Shown here: positions 53,150-63,589 of the stretch, piece by piece | Position numbering within the stretch: position 1 is the first letter of the stretch | Layout: every line of letters starts with the position of its first letter | Origin: Candidatus Thiodiazotropha endoloripes | Lineage (GTDB): Bacteria; Pseudomonadota; Gammaproteobacteria; Chromatiales; Chromatiaceae | Length of the DNA stretch: 64,000 bases | Direction: 5' to 3' | NCBI GenBank assembly: GCA_001709035.1 | Contig: LVKA01000015.1 | Location: 1 to 64,000 of the forward strand | Notes under the pieces: generated by a model | Databases searched by the model: none | What the model was told of the DNA's origin: nothing | What the model saw: the letters and a program-made list of their open reading frames with translations, nothing else | Program-made: the position numbers and the translations under genes

Positions 53150-54184
53150 CTATAGCGGTCCTGCCACTCGATTGCGCCCTCTCCGTTTTGCTTCGTAGAG
53201 AAATCGATCGGCATCTCTGATCATTGTATCTGTGTTGACGGCTTCCGTAATCGATTGTACACCCAGACTCAGGGTTATCTGATATTTATTTTCATCAGAG
53301 AAAACCGCTGATTCCACAGACAATCGCAACTTTTCCGCAACCTCCATAGCCTCGCGCCTATCAGTCTGGGAAAGCATAATCAGGAACTCCTCTCCCCCCC
53401 ACCTGGAAACCAGATCCTGTCGCCTTACAACAGAGGATAGAAGCTTGCCAAGCCCGATTAGAAGCTGATCACCAACGACGTGCCCATATGTGTCATTTAT
53501 TCGTTTAAAATTATCCAAATCGGCCATGATGATCGAAAAAGGTGCGCCATGGCGGTTATAGGTACCGTAGGCTGCATCCAGTCGCGCCAACATTTCCCGT
53601 CGATTTGCCAATCCTGTCAACATGTCAGTGTGGGAAGCGTGTTCCAATTCGTTGCTGATCTCGATGTATCTTTTGTGCGTCCTTTCCCTCAGGAACTCGT
53701 AAATTGTCACCATAATGGACAAAGCAAAAAAGGAGGCAATAAACCTGACTTTAAAACTTTGTGGATAGTCTGCAGAGACAAAAAACACAGACGGGATATA
53801 CATCACAACGATTACGATTATCAGTAGCACAAATAATGCGATGACTCCTCTTCGCAACCCCTGGAGCAACATTATTATCAGAGTCAATGGATAACACCAC
53901 AGGGGGCCGGTATTATCGATTCCCCCTGTTGAGATGATATAGGTAAAAGCAATAACAACCGCAATTGAGATTCCATTGATTCCGAACGACGGATTTGTCG
54001 TCAGCCACATCAGGAACATTGACACCAATACCAGTAGGGTAATGGCAAGAAGCGTCAGCCCTAGGATTTGTCTGTCATTAACAATCGCAATGATCCCAAA
54101 GACGATCAAGAACGTCGACCCAGAAGCCCCAACCAACATGCTGAGCTGGTAACCACGTCTAAAGTCTGTATCTTTGATACTCAT
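53150..54184 (-). CDS. Membrane diguanylate cyclase with multi-helix sensor
   Basis: A 344-residue protein with about six N-terminal membrane helices (residues 15-165, MASE/7TM-like) and a GGDEF domain (about 180-340) with intact RWGGEEF. It should make cyclic di-GMP in response to a membrane or small-molecule signal. It begins 1.1 kb downstream of the dbpA debris and is a single gene. Confidence 0.87.
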   Translation of the reverse strand: MSIKDTDFRRGYQLSMLVGASGSTFLIVFGIIAIVNDRQILGLTLLAITLLVLVSMFLMWLTTNPSFGINGISIAVVIAFTYIISTGGIDNTGPLWCYPLTLIIMLLQGLRRGVIALFVLLIIVIVVMYIPSVFFVSADYPQSFKVRFIASFFALSIMVTIYEFLRERTHKRYIEISNELEHASHTDMLTGLANRREMLARLDAAYGTYNRHGAPFSIIMADLDNFKRINDTYGHVVGDQLLIGLGKLLSSVVRRQDLVSRWGGEEFLIMLSQTDRREAMEVAEKLRLSVESAVFSDENKYQITLSLGVQSITEAVNTDTMIRDADRFLYEAKRRGRNRVAGPL

Positions 54185-54517
54185 ACCCGATTCATAGCTA
54201 ACAGCAAATCAAAAACCGTTGAATTCATTCTGGCGGGTTACGATGGGATTTAGTTAGGATTATACATCAGTTCCGGCAGTCTTGATGGGAATTTCACTTC
54301 CGTTCGATATCCGGTTTCTCTTATCTGATAAAGACCTGTTTGTGATATCAGGAAAAACGCCGCCAATCACACATCTGTCAAATTGAAGATAAATGCATCA
54401 AAATGTCTATGTAGCGTTGAAACCTTTATAGCGGCCTAGATAGGGCATTAAAAAACCGGACGGTTTGATCTATTCTGGTCAAATGTTCACAGGTAAACTG
54501 AAGCAACAAGTGAAAAC
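54185..54517. other. Intergenic, nothing recognised
   Basis: Upstream region of the cyclase gene. AT-rich; no frame or strong signal was seen. Confidence 0.35.
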
Positions 54518-54544
54518 GATGGCGTTCATACTGACTACATGGAG

Positions 54545-55354
54545 TCAGAGTCGATGTAGTATTCGCACTTTAAAGCGACGTCCCTTTATCTTGTTATCGG
54601 ACAAAACACGGATTGCTATTTTCCGCACACTGCGATCAACGGCGACATAGGCAACATGGTCGAAAATATCGATCTTTCCAACCAGTCCACCTTGTATTGC
54701 TTTATCTGCAGTGAGTGCGCCGAGAATGTCGCCGGGACGAACTTTTTCTTTGCGGCCGCCATCGATACAGAGCGTGACATTCGGTGCGGTGAGACTGAAA
54801 CCCTCAGGTATGTCTAGCCCTGCCGGTTGCTCCAGGCGCACTTCGTTCTTGAGATAGGCCTCAATGGCGTTGACGTGATTGGCCTCTGAGGCGATAAACA
54901 GATTAAGCGCCAGACCATTTCTCCCTGCCTGTCCTGTACGACCGATTCGGTGGACATAGATCTCTGGAACCCGGGGCAGCTCGTAGTTAATCACCGCGCC
55001 AAGTTCCTTGATGTCGAGGCCGCGAACTGCCACATCTGTAGCCACCAGTACCGGAACACTACCATTTGCGAAGCACACCAGTACCAGATCACGATCCTTT
55101 TGCTCCAGGTCGCCGTACAGTGCCAGGGCTTGATTTCGCTTGCCTTTTTGGACTTCATAGAAGTGCTGCCTGATCTTCAAATCGCTGTGATGTGAGTCGA
55201 CGGTCACTTCAATCGGATCGCTTTGAAAAGCGGCACTCATTTCTCGAATGGTCTCGGGATAGGTGGCTGAGAAGAGCAGGGTTTGTCGTTGAGATGGGGT
55301 GGCTGAAAGGATCTCTGCCATATCGTCATGAAAGCCCATAAGGTTAGCCAACAA
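54545..55354 (-). pseudogene. dbpA: Truncated DEAD-box RNA helicase, dbpA remnant
   Basis: 269 residues of a DbpA-like helicase. Present: motif III LLFSAT, the C-terminal helicase half (VLVATDVAVRGLD, YVHRIGRTGQAGR) and the DbpA RNA-binding domain (ending KIKGRRFKVRILHRL). Missing: the whole N-terminal half with Q motif, Walker A and DEAD box, and about 35 residues between KGKRN and QALALYGDLEQKDRD. The frame is open, so a protein could be made, but it cannot hydrolyse ATP. It is therefore called a pseudogene. Confidence 0.85.
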
Positions 55355-55627
55355 TGCTGAGGCGAGTTTTAATGAGGAAACTGGGTTGTCGTAGAGTGCA
55401 TTTCAGACCGATGAATAAACCGATGAGGATCGAACTAGGCAGTAATAATAACAGCTTGCTTCGGTAATTGATGCACTCTGTAGAATTCATAACACTCAGG
55501 AGATGACCTAACCAATATACGACACTGGTGATGAGCGTACGACTGGTAGAAAAGGGCTTTGACCCCTGTTGCCCCCTTTAATCCAATACTGAGATCCCGG
55601 ACTCAGATAAGAAAAAAGGGGTCAGAA

Positions 55628-55664
55628 AAAAGCCGCCCAAAGTCCAACTCCGGGCAGCTTTTTA
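55628..55664. terminator. Strong two-way hairpin with loop GGAGTTGGACTTT
   Basis: AAAAAAGCCGCCC, loop AAAGTCCAACTCC, GGGCAGCTTTTT. A/T runs on both sides make it a possible terminator for either strand. The loop recurs at 34308-34341 with a compensating stem. Confidence 0.7.
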
Positions 55665-55668
55665 TAGC

Positions 55669-56022
55669 TCAGAGTACGAAATAAGGGTACTGCCCCCTCT
55701 TCTGCCTCTTCTGCCCTGCCCTCTTCTGCCCCTTTTCTGCCTTGCGTCCCTGTTGGGGTCCGATGGCAACGCGGTAACTCATCGAGCAACCCAATACCTG
55801 TTGCATCGGATCCTCGTCTTGATCTTCCAGATTCAGGTAGCTGTTTTCCACATCGCGTTCCAGGATTCCCTCGCGCTCCAGAAATCCGGCAACCCGATGG
55901 CTGATCCTATGCACCAACTCCGTCAATTCCTGCTGAGCGGGTGTATGGGCACGATGAAATCGGCTTTTACCCCAGGGCGTGGTGGTGTAAACACCGTCCA
56001 GAAACAGCATGTGGAAACACAC
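55669..56022 (-). mobile_element. IS91-family transposase internal fragment
   Basis: Reads CFHMLFLDGVYTTT, HTPAQQELTELVHRISHRVAGFLEREGILERD, YRVAIGP, a well-known stretch of IS91-type rolling-circle transposases. It is cut at both ends and lies beside other debris, so it is not active. Confidence 0.75.
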
Positions 56023-56023
56023 G

Positions 56024-56275
56024 GTATGAGTATCAGAATCCCGATCGACTGCGCGAGTATGTGAAGAAGAAGGGCATTACGCATCCGGTGGGGATAGATC
56101 TGCATCTGCCGGGGGAGGAGATCCCTGAGACCATGCGGGCGTATCAAACCCGAGGCACTCCGGAGATGGCCATCATCGATCGTAGCGGTATGGTGCGCTT
56201 GCAAAGATTCGGGGATTTGACCCTGCACTGGGTGAAAAGCTGATCGATAGATTGCTGGAAGAGCCCGGTATCTGA
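56024..56275 (+). pseudogene. C-terminal fragment of a thioredoxin-like (redoxin) protein
   Basis: Gives EYQNPDRLREYVKKKGITHPVGIDLHLPGEEIPETMRAYQTRGTPEMAIIDRSGMVRLQRFG, the C-terminal part of a TlpA/redoxin fold (GTP-cis-Pro loop). A one-base shift near 56214 is needed to reach DPALGEKLIDRLLEEPGI and stop. The N-terminal catalytic part was replaced by IS91 sequence. Confidence 0.7.
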
Positions 56276-56299
56276 GACAGGCGGATCAATTCTCTTCTG

Positions 56300-59200
56300 C
56301 TACTTCATGGTCTGAGCCATCCACTCTTCAAACTGTTCAGGTTTTAATGGCCGGCTGTAGAGATAGCCTTGAGCTTCCTGACAGCCCTTGCCGTAGAGGA
56401 AAGCGGCCTGCTCCTGCTTTTCCACCCCTTCAGCTATCACCTTCAGATTCAGCGCCCGGCCCATACTGATGACGGCTTCAGCGATGGCCATGTCGTTGGG
56501 ATCGACAGGTATATCGCGGACAAAAGACTGGTCAATCTTCAACTTGTGCACAGGCAATTGCTTCAGATAGCTCAGTGAGGAGTAGCCAGTGCCAAAGTCG
56601 TCAATCGCCAGTTCTATGCCCATATCCCGCAGACTCGAGAGCACCTCGAAGGCGTGCTCGGAGGCGCGCATGGCGAAACTCTCAGTGACCTCCAGGCCCA
56701 GTCGTTCAGGCGGAAGGCCACTTTCGGTCAGGCAGCTTTTCACTAACTCGGGAAACCCCGCATCGTGAAGTTGCGGGCCTGCCACATTAACGTAAACACG
56801 GCCAAATTCATGACCTTCGTCGAGCCAGGCTCTTGCCTGGGTTGTGGCTGTACGCAGTATCCAGGCACCAAGCTGTCTGATCAAGCCGCTCTGTTCGGCA
56901 ACAGGGATAAACATGTTGGGTGGGATAAGCCCGCGTGTCGGGTGTTGCCAGCGGGACAATACCTCGAGGCCAACCAGGTTATTGGTATTGAGGTCTATCT
57001 GCGGTTGGTAGACCAGATAGAACTGGGACTGATCCTGGGCCTCGCGCAGGGCGCTCTGCACGAAGCTGTGCTCTTGCGCCTGTTCGGTCATCTCTCGGGT
57101 ATAAAAGCAGTAAGTGTTCCTGCCCGCCTCCTTGGCCTCGTACATGGCTGCGTCGGCAAAGCTCAGCAGGGCGTCGGCATCCTTGCTGTTATCCGGATAC
57201 AAGGCGATGCCGATGCTGGATGAGACCCGCAGGATATGGCTTTCCACATCGAACGGATCAGCGAAAATCTGTAGTACCTTTTCCACCACAGGAATGACTT
57301 CGATTGAGAGATGAAGATCTTCCAGCACCAGGCAGAATTCGTCGCCACTGATGCGGCCAACGGTGTCGCCAGCACGGGTGATTCGGGTAATACGTTCTGA
57401 AACCTCAACCAGCAGTTGGTCACCAACACCATGGCCAAGTGTATCGTTGATGTTTTTGAAGCGGTCCAGATCAAGAAACACGACTGCTACTTTGGTGCCT
57501 TTTCGCTCGGAACTGGCCAGGCTGTGAATGAGTCGGTCCCTGAACAGTAACCTGTTGGGCAGGCCGGTGAGAGAGTCATGGTGTGCCAGATGATCGAGGC
57601 GGGCTTCGGTGGCCTTGAGTGAAGAGATATCAGCGAACACGCCGACATATTTCTTTGGTCCGCCGTCATCCGGGTCTACTGAGCTGATGGTGAGTATTTC
57701 AGGATAGACGGTGCCGTTTTTTGAGCGATTCCAAATTTCACCGTGCCATTGGCCATTCTCCAGTAACTGATGCCACATGTCTTCATAGAAATGCTTGTCG
57801 TGTCGACCGGATTGGAGAACACGGGGGTTCCGGCCTATCACTTCATCCCGCGAGTAACCCGTTATTCGGGTAAAAGCGTCGTTGACATCGAGAATGTTAC
57901 CTTCATGATCGGTAATGGTGACCCCTTCTCCGGTACTGCGGAAAACCGCTGCTGCCTCTATGAGCTTTTCAGCGTTCTTTTTCCGTTGGTCGATGTCCTC
58001 GATTACGGAGATAAAGTAGAGCGGTTCTCCATCATCATCACGAACCAGAGAAACGGTAAGCCGGATCCAGACTAACGCTCCCGATGACTTGATGTAACGT
58101 TTGTCCATCGAGTAGGTTTTGCGTTTGCCTGACAATACCTCTTTGACAAGGGCAAGATCCGCATCCAGGTCGTCTGGGTAGGTGATGTCCTGAAAGGTCT
58201 TTTCAAGCAGTTCCTCACGTGAATAGCCGACGATCTCTGAGAGCTTCTCGTTGACTTCAAGCCAATGGCCATCTGGAGCGACGCGGGCAATACCAACAGC
58301 AGCCTGGTCGAAGGTGGCGCGAAAGCGGCGTTCACTTTCGGTAAGGTCGCTCTCTGCTCTCTTACGTTCTGTAATGTCGCGACCTATACCCAGCACGCCG
58401 ACAAGCGATCCATCGGGGGCATGCACTGGTGTCTTGGTGGTCTCCATTTGAGTGATATGACCGTCCGCATAAATCGCATCCTCTTCATTCATGTGGACTT
58501 TACCGCTGTCTAGCACTATCTTGTCGTTCTTGTGATAAGCATCGGCTATGGAAGGATCGAAGAGGTCATGATCTGTTTTTCCAATGATCCTCTCTTCGGA
58601 TAGATCGAGGAACTGTTGGAAATGGGAGTTACATGATAGATATACCCCTTCCGGATCTTTCAGCCAGATCAGGTCGGGTATGGTATCGAGCAGGGTTCTC
58701 AGGCTCTTTTCACTCTCAATGAGTTTGGCTTCAGCCAGTTTCCGCTCAGTAATGTCCTGCACGATACCGGACATGCGTTTAATCTCTCCCGTCTTGACGA
58801 GTTCATGACCGCCCGCTCCCCGGATCCACCGTATTTCATTATCTCTCCGACGAATACGGCATTCGAAATTCCAGTCGGATTTAGTGTCTACAGAGTTGTT
58901 GAAATTGTTGTCAACGTCTGACCTGTCTACAGGAATGACGTGATCAAGAAACATTTCATAGGTCCACTCAGGCAGCAGTGAGTCATAACCGAATATTTGA
59001 TCATGCTTCAACGTTCGGTGTACCGTGTGATCCACAAGATTAAGATCCCAGCCGCCAGTATGACTGCGATCCAGGGCAAACCTCAGCCGTTGTTCACTTT
59101 CATGAAGCAGACTCTCTATGCGTTTCTGTTCTGTGATGTCCCTGACTATTCCTTCTACGGCCTGCACAGTTCCATTCTCATCTTTCACGTAATGGACGTT

Positions 59201-60754
59201 TGCCGATGCCCACCAGGTAGTGCCATCTTTTCGCTTTAACTCGGCTTCAAACCCCTTCACGGATCCATTTTCATTCAATAATTGTAAAAGAATATTGCGC
59301 TCTTCAGGCCGGACATAGAGTAATTCGGCTGCATCGATTCCGATTATCTCGTCTGGTGTAAAGCCGGTCATGTGTTCGATGGATGGTGATACAAATATAA
59401 CTTTTTCGTCTAGACCGACCTGGTACATCATGTCCGGGCTGTGCGTAATAAGATTTTTATATTGCTTTTCGCTCTCGCGTAAGGCGTGTTCTGCTTCCTT
59501 GCGATCAGATACGTCTATCAGGCAGCCGTGAATAAATGTTGCCCTGTCGGTAGAGTCCCGATCATTGACCTCGCCAAGTGCTGATAACCAATGCATGCTT
59601 TCATCAGGCCAAATAACACGAAAATCAAAACTGTATTGATCAGATCCTCCTGCTGATAGACACTCTTGGATAATCCCGTGGACCGAGTCGCGGTCTTCTT
59701 CGTAGATGGAATCAAAAACCTGCTCAAATGAAAGCCCCTTAACGGCCAGATCTTCTGGTATCCCGCTAAGTTTCGCAAAGTGACTGTCCGCTACAATCAT
59801 GTCACTGCCGATATCCCAGGACCATGTTCCAATACCCCCGGCAGAGAGGGCCAGCTTGAGTCGACGCTCGCTGTCTTTCAGCGCCTCTTCCGTGTTGCGA
59901 AGCCGTTTCTCAAGCTGAAGCTGGCTTTTTAAACTTTCAAGCTCCTGTTCCCGGTCATTCAGTGCCTGACGCAGGTGTTCTATGTGAGTGTCATAGAGTT
60001 GTCGAACGATATTGTTCCGGGTCACCAATCCTACGATGGAGCCACTCTCTCCAATCACAACCAGGCGTCGAATATGTGCCTGATCCATGATTTTGATGGC
60101 GTCCGATACGGGCATGTCGATAGGTATGGATCGAACAGGGTGGGCCATTACGCTGGAGAGGCTAATAGATTCCCCTTTGTTAATGGAAGAGGAGAGCCTA
60201 ACCAGGTCTCGTTCGGTGAAGATGCCAACGGCAGCGCCCGCATCTTCCACGACTACGCACGAGATGCGGTCACGCGCCATGAGCCTGATTGCGTCATCAA
60301 CAAGTGCATCGTATGGAAGGGTGATGACGCTACGGGTCATCAGCGCACCGACTTCCTTGAACCGCACCAGAAATTCGGTCCCCAGATGCTGCATGAAGCT
60401 GCTCTCGGATGCGATACCCGCTAAATGCCCCTGATCGTTGACAATGATCAGATGGCGAACGTGATGATCAGCGATCAATCGATAGGCCTCGCGATAATCC
60501 ATATCCAATGGAGCAGTCAGAGGTGGCGTACCCATTACGTCCTGTACTGCGAGATGTTCGGAGTCTTGATGTCGATAGCTGATAATGACAGCGTCGCGCT
60601 CGGTAAAAATCCCAACCGGTACCTGTCCTTCGGTGATCACAATGGAGCTGATGCGCTGTTTGCGCATGAGTGCCAACGCATTATCCACAGTACAATTGGG
60701 TGGCACCGTGGTTACCGGGGCGGTAAGTATGTCGGCAAGTTCTAGCTTAATCAT
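56300..60754 (-). CDS. Giant CBS-PAS-GGDEF-EAL signalling protein
   Basis: A 1,484-residue cytoplasmic protein. N-terminal 265 residues hold four CBS motifs (two Bateman modules), followed by a coiled-coil linker. Six PAS/PAC domains follow between about 300 and 1045 (for example SPDMMYQVG, TIPDLIWLKDPEG, QAAVGIARVAPDG, GEGVTITDHEGN). Then GGDEF about 1055-1215 with RISGDEF and EAL about 1225-1475 with EVLSRWQHP, DDFGTGYSSL and AEGVE. The SGDEF variant may still be active or may only bind GTP. CBS pairs commonly bind adenine nucleotides, so it may link energy state and redox or small-molecule signals to cyclic di-GMP. No membrane segment. The EAL end is intact. Confidence 0.9.
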   Translation of the reverse strand: MIKLELADILTAPVTTVPPNCTVDNALALMRKQRISSIVITEGQVPVGIFTERDAVIISYRHQDSEHLAVQDVMGTPPLTAPLDMDYREAYRLIADHHVRHLIIVNDQGHLAGIASESSFMQHLGTEFLVRFKEVGALMTRSVITLPYDALVDDAIRLMARDRISCVVVEDAGAAVGIFTERDLVRLSSSINKGESISLSSVMAHPVRSIPIDMPVSDAIKIMDQAHIRRLVVIGESGSIVGLVTRNNIVRQLYDTHIEHLRQALNDREQELESLKSQLQLEKRLRNTEEALKDSERRLKLALSAGGIGTWSWDIGSDMIVADSHFAKLSGIPEDLAVKGLSFEQVFDSIYEEDRDSVHGIIQECLSAGGSDQYSFDFRVIWPDESMHWLSALGEVNDRDSTDRATFIHGCLIDVSDRKEAEHALRESEKQYKNLITHSPDMMYQVGLDEKVIFVSPSIEHMTGFTPDEIIGIDAAELLYVRPEERNILLQLLNENGSVKGFEAELKRKDGTTWWASANVHYVKDENGTVQAVEGIVRDITEQKRIESLLHESEQRLRFALDRSHTGGWDLNLVDHTVHRTLKHDQIFGYDSLLPEWTYEMFLDHVIPVDRSDVDNNFNNSVDTKSDWNFECRIRRRDNEIRWIRGAGGHELVKTGEIKRMSGIVQDITERKLAEAKLIESEKSLRTLLDTIPDLIWLKDPEGVYLSCNSHFQQFLDLSEERIIGKTDHDLFDPSIADAYHKNDKIVLDSGKVHMNEEDAIYADGHITQMETTKTPVHAPDGSLVGVLGIGRDITERKRAESDLTESERRFRATFDQAAVGIARVAPDGHWLEVNEKLSEIVGYSREELLEKTFQDITYPDDLDADLALVKEVLSGKRKTYSMDKRYIKSSGALVWIRLTVSLVRDDDGEPLYFISVIEDIDQRKKNAEKLIEAAAVFRSTGEGVTITDHEGNILDVNDAFTRITGYSRDEVIGRNPRVLQSGRHDKHFYEDMWHQLLENGQWHGEIWNRSKNGTVYPEILTISSVDPDDGGPKKYVGVFADISSLKATEARLDHLAHHDSLTGLPNRLLFRDRLIHSLASSERKGTKVAVVFLDLDRFKNINDTLGHGVGDQLLVEVSERITRITRAGDTVGRISGDEFCLVLEDLHLSIEVIPVVEKVLQIFADPFDVESHILRVSSSIGIALYPDNSKDADALLSFADAAMYEAKEAGRNTYCFYTREMTEQAQEHSFVQSALREAQDQSQFYLVYQPQIDLNTNNLVGLEVLSRWQHPTRGLIPPNMFIPVAEQSGLIRQLGAWILRTATTQARAWLDEGHEFGRVYVNVAGPQLHDAGFPELVKSCLTESGLPPERLGLEVTESFAMRASEHAFEVLSSLRDMGIELAIDDFGTGYSSLSYLKQLPVHKLKIDQSFVRDIPVDPNDMAIAEAVISMGRALNLKVIAEGVEKQEQAAFLYGKGCQEAQGYLYSRPLKPEQFEEWMAQTMK

Positions 60755-60969
60755 TGAGATGATATCTGTTATTAGAATTCAGGTTGATGCGTAAGTGACA
60801 TATCTGAAAGCTATTCCGTTAAGTGTAGCATCGGGCGGCGCTGACAATATGGCTGACAGGCAGCAAGAATTTAGATCATATGGGGTGATAATATCACCCA
60901 TATTCAGGTGGCCAAAACAACTATGCCACTACACTCCCTGCTCTCAGTCATCTATCAATATCCGCGTCT

Positions 60970-62865
60970 TCATTCCTTTATGCAATGAAACTTATGCCCA
61001 CCCTTCTCATCAGCAAAGCCCTTCAAACTGCGATCAAGACTTTTTAAACTACCCCATTCAATCCTGTCTTTACCCCTATCCTTTGCCAAGTAAAGTGCAT
61101 CATCGGCACATCTAAATAGAGCCTCCACATCCATAGAAACACCATGTTCGTATGCCATCATTCCAGCACTGACTGTGATTCGCTCACCCCCGGTGTTGTT
61201 AAGCACCAAATCTGAAACAGATAGTCTCAATCTATCAATGAGATCAGAGGCATCATCAGTAGATGTCTGTGGCAAAATCAGTAAAAACTCTTCCCCGCCA
61301 TATCGTCCAGCAATATCATATGTTCTTAGACTACTACTCAGGGTATTGGCGATCGCAACCAACACCTCATCCCCTACCTGATGGCCAAACTGATCATTAA
61401 TCTGCTTGAAGTTATCCACATCAACAATGGCAATGCAGAACGATTGCCCATGCCTCTCAGATGCATTGATAACACCCTCCAACGCACGCAGCACTGCATG
61501 ATGATTCAGCAAAAGCGTCAAACTGTCATGGGTGGCTAGCTCCTCTAGACGTTGATTACTCGCCTCTAGCTCTGATGTACGTTCTCTCACCAAAGATTCA
61601 AGCTTTTCGTTCAACAGGGTCAAATAGCCCCTTGCCTGCTGATCGGCTTGCTCTTTCTCTCTGTTTAATGACGCCACCCGCTCAGCCAGTGCCATACCCA
61701 ACATCGTAACTTCGAAAACTGAGCCTAATTGTAGTGCGTAGGCAGTCACAAAATTATGCGGTAAAACTCCCCAATAGTAGAGGCCGGAGATAAAAACAAA
61801 AATCAGGAATACGCCCCAGGCAATCAGAAAGTAGCGCGCAGCGAGATTACCACCACGATAGGCGATGACAGCTGCCAACATGACAATAGGAACAAGCACC
61901 AGACCTGAGAATGAGCTGACCCGCTTCGCAAATCCAGTGTAACCTGTGAGAGATAAGAAAATACCAATAGCCGCCAACACAGCGGTTAACCAAAAAAGAT
62001 GATAGAAAGTGCGACTATATTGTGCAATATCGAGCAGCTTGCTCGAGAAAATCATGGCGGTTATCACCACAACACCAACAAAGAAACTGGGTGCCATGTC
62101 CTGCCACAAGGGAAACCCCGGCCAGATGAACTGAAAACCCAACCCTGTCAATGTGAAATTGAGTAATCCATAGAAGGTTAAGTACAGGGCATACCAGAAA
62201 AAAAGCGGTGATTTAAGAAATAGCAAACCACCTATTGCTGATGCCACCAATAACACGATAGCACCAAAATAGAGCCCAAACCAAAGCTGTGACTGTGCAA
62301 CATATTCGGCAAACGCAATCTGATTCCAGAGTCGAACTGGCAATTGAATTGAACCATTCGTCGTCAACCGCATATAGAGAGTCTTGATCTCACCCGGCAC
62401 AAGATCAATGGTGAAGACATTCGTGCGAACCTGTACGTCACGTGCAGAGAATAAAAATGCATCTCCCCCAAGGCGCTTACTGAAACTTGTCTGACCATCG
62501 GGCTCGTAGAGCTCGATTCGATCCATGAGTGGATAGTCAAGCTCGAGTAAAAAGGTCTGTGCGGAAGACAGATGGGAAGCCAGTGTGAAGCGCGTCCATA
62601 CAGCAGCGTCGGTAAAACCGATTTTTCCGCCGTTAGACACATCCTGATATTGTGAATCTAGTGTTGCTGCACTGGCGCTATCGATATCCAGCTGGCGCTC
62701 AGGATCGAGCAGAACCTGCATCACCCCAGTCAATGTGGCAAAACGGAAATCATCACCGACATCGGTCAAGTCAAGGTGTGTTTGTCCAAATACTGGAGGG
62801 CTTAGAATAATCAAAAGCAGGAAGATCGCTGGAAAAACTCGCGGTACCCAGTGACTGAACATCAC
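60970..62865 (-). CDS. 7TMR-DISM diguanylate cyclase
   Basis: A 631-residue membrane protein: signal peptide/helix 10-27, a periplasmic 7TMR-DISM extracellular domain (about 35-185, with VWTRFTLASHL and TFLLELDYPLMDRIELYEPDG), seven membrane helices (about 195-400), a short coiled coil, and a GGDEF domain (about 455-615) with intact RYGGEEF. DISM sensors are thought to bind carbohydrates or similar ligands outside. Cyclic-di-GMP synthesis is likely. Single gene, ending just after a GGDEF core. Confidence 0.9.
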   Translation of the reverse strand: MMFSHWVPRVFPAIFLLLIILSPPVFGQTHLDLTDVGDDFRFATLTGVMQVLLDPERQLDIDSASAATLDSQYQDVSNGGKIGFTDAAVWTRFTLASHLSSAQTFLLELDYPLMDRIELYEPDGQTSFSKRLGGDAFLFSARDVQVRTNVFTIDLVPGEIKTLYMRLTTNGSIQLPVRLWNQIAFAEYVAQSQLWFGLYFGAIVLLVASAIGGLLFLKSPLFFWYALYLTFYGLLNFTLTGLGFQFIWPGFPLWQDMAPSFFVGVVVITAMIFSSKLLDIAQYSRTFYHLFWLTAVLAAIGIFLSLTGYTGFAKRVSSFSGLVLVPIVMLAAVIAYRGGNLAARYFLIAWGVFLIFVFISGLYYWGVLPHNFVTAYALQLGSVFEVTMLGMALAERVASLNREKEQADQQARGYLTLLNEKLESLVRERTSELEASNQRLEELATHDSLTLLLNHHAVLRALEGVINASERHGQSFCIAIVDVDNFKQINDQFGHQVGDEVLVAIANTLSSSLRTYDIAGRYGGEEFLLILPQTSTDDASDLIDRLRLSVSDLVLNNTGGERITVSAGMMAYEHGVSMDVEALFRCADDALYLAKDRGKDRIEWGSLKSLDRSLKGFADEKGGHKFHCIKE

Positions 62866-63217
62866 CCACCCCAGGGTAAATCTGTGTAAATAGAATTCCT
62901 GTCTCTCTAAATTGCCTCCCTTCGCTAAGCCGAGCCACTACAAATTAGTGCACACAGGCATATTATGTGCCTGTATCAGGATTTTTACTATGTCCATACA
63001 AGAATACACTTCTGCAACACTGTATATGAAACCCTCTGATCAACACTCCACGAGATTCACCAGTCTCTGGGACACTCATTAAATATTTCCGATATTTCAA
63101 AGAGTTAATCTCAAATATTCCCTTTAATCACTATTAAGTAGTAATAAGTCGGTAATTATTCAGTGCTGATCGCTGTCCTCTGTGCCAGATTTTTTTCTGG
63201 AGCTGGGCATATGCTAA
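62866..63217. other. Intergenic, nothing recognised
   Basis: Upstream region of the 7TMR cyclase gene on the - strand; AT-rich, no gene or repeat-family copy seen. Confidence 0.35.
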
Positions 63218-63585
63218 CTAGTCTGAATCGGGTGAGATCCGTGCTGCCGGCAGCAACTCGGAGGGGTGTTCTAAAATACCCTTGGCCTGTAAGTGATAAA
63301 GGCTCTTGTCGATGACCGCCTGATCCTCGATACTGGCGATTATCTTGGCTTCACCTCCGCACTTCTCGCAGATAGAGACGTCAATATTGAACACACGCTT
63401 CAGGCGTTGCGCCCAGGTCATCGCCTTGTACCGCTGTTGCGGAGTCTTATCATCACTCTCATGAGGCTTTGATCCTTTGCCACGTTTGGCGGACATTACA
63501 TCGACTCGGTATTTGCTGTTGGGCGCAAACACGCCATGAAACCGGGTCAGGTTCACCGTAGGCTTGGGTACCAGCGCCGCCAGCT
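63218..63585 (-). mobile_element. IS91-family transposase C-terminal fragment
   Basis: 112 residues: LTRFHGVFAPNSKYR at the start, MTWAQRLKRVFNIDVSICEKCGGEAKIIASIEDQAVIDK in the middle, ending at a natural-looking stop. This is the C-terminal part of an IS91-type transposase. It is fused to an EAL fragment on the other side of the junction near 63586. Confidence 0.8.
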
Positions 63586-63589
63586 TGGC

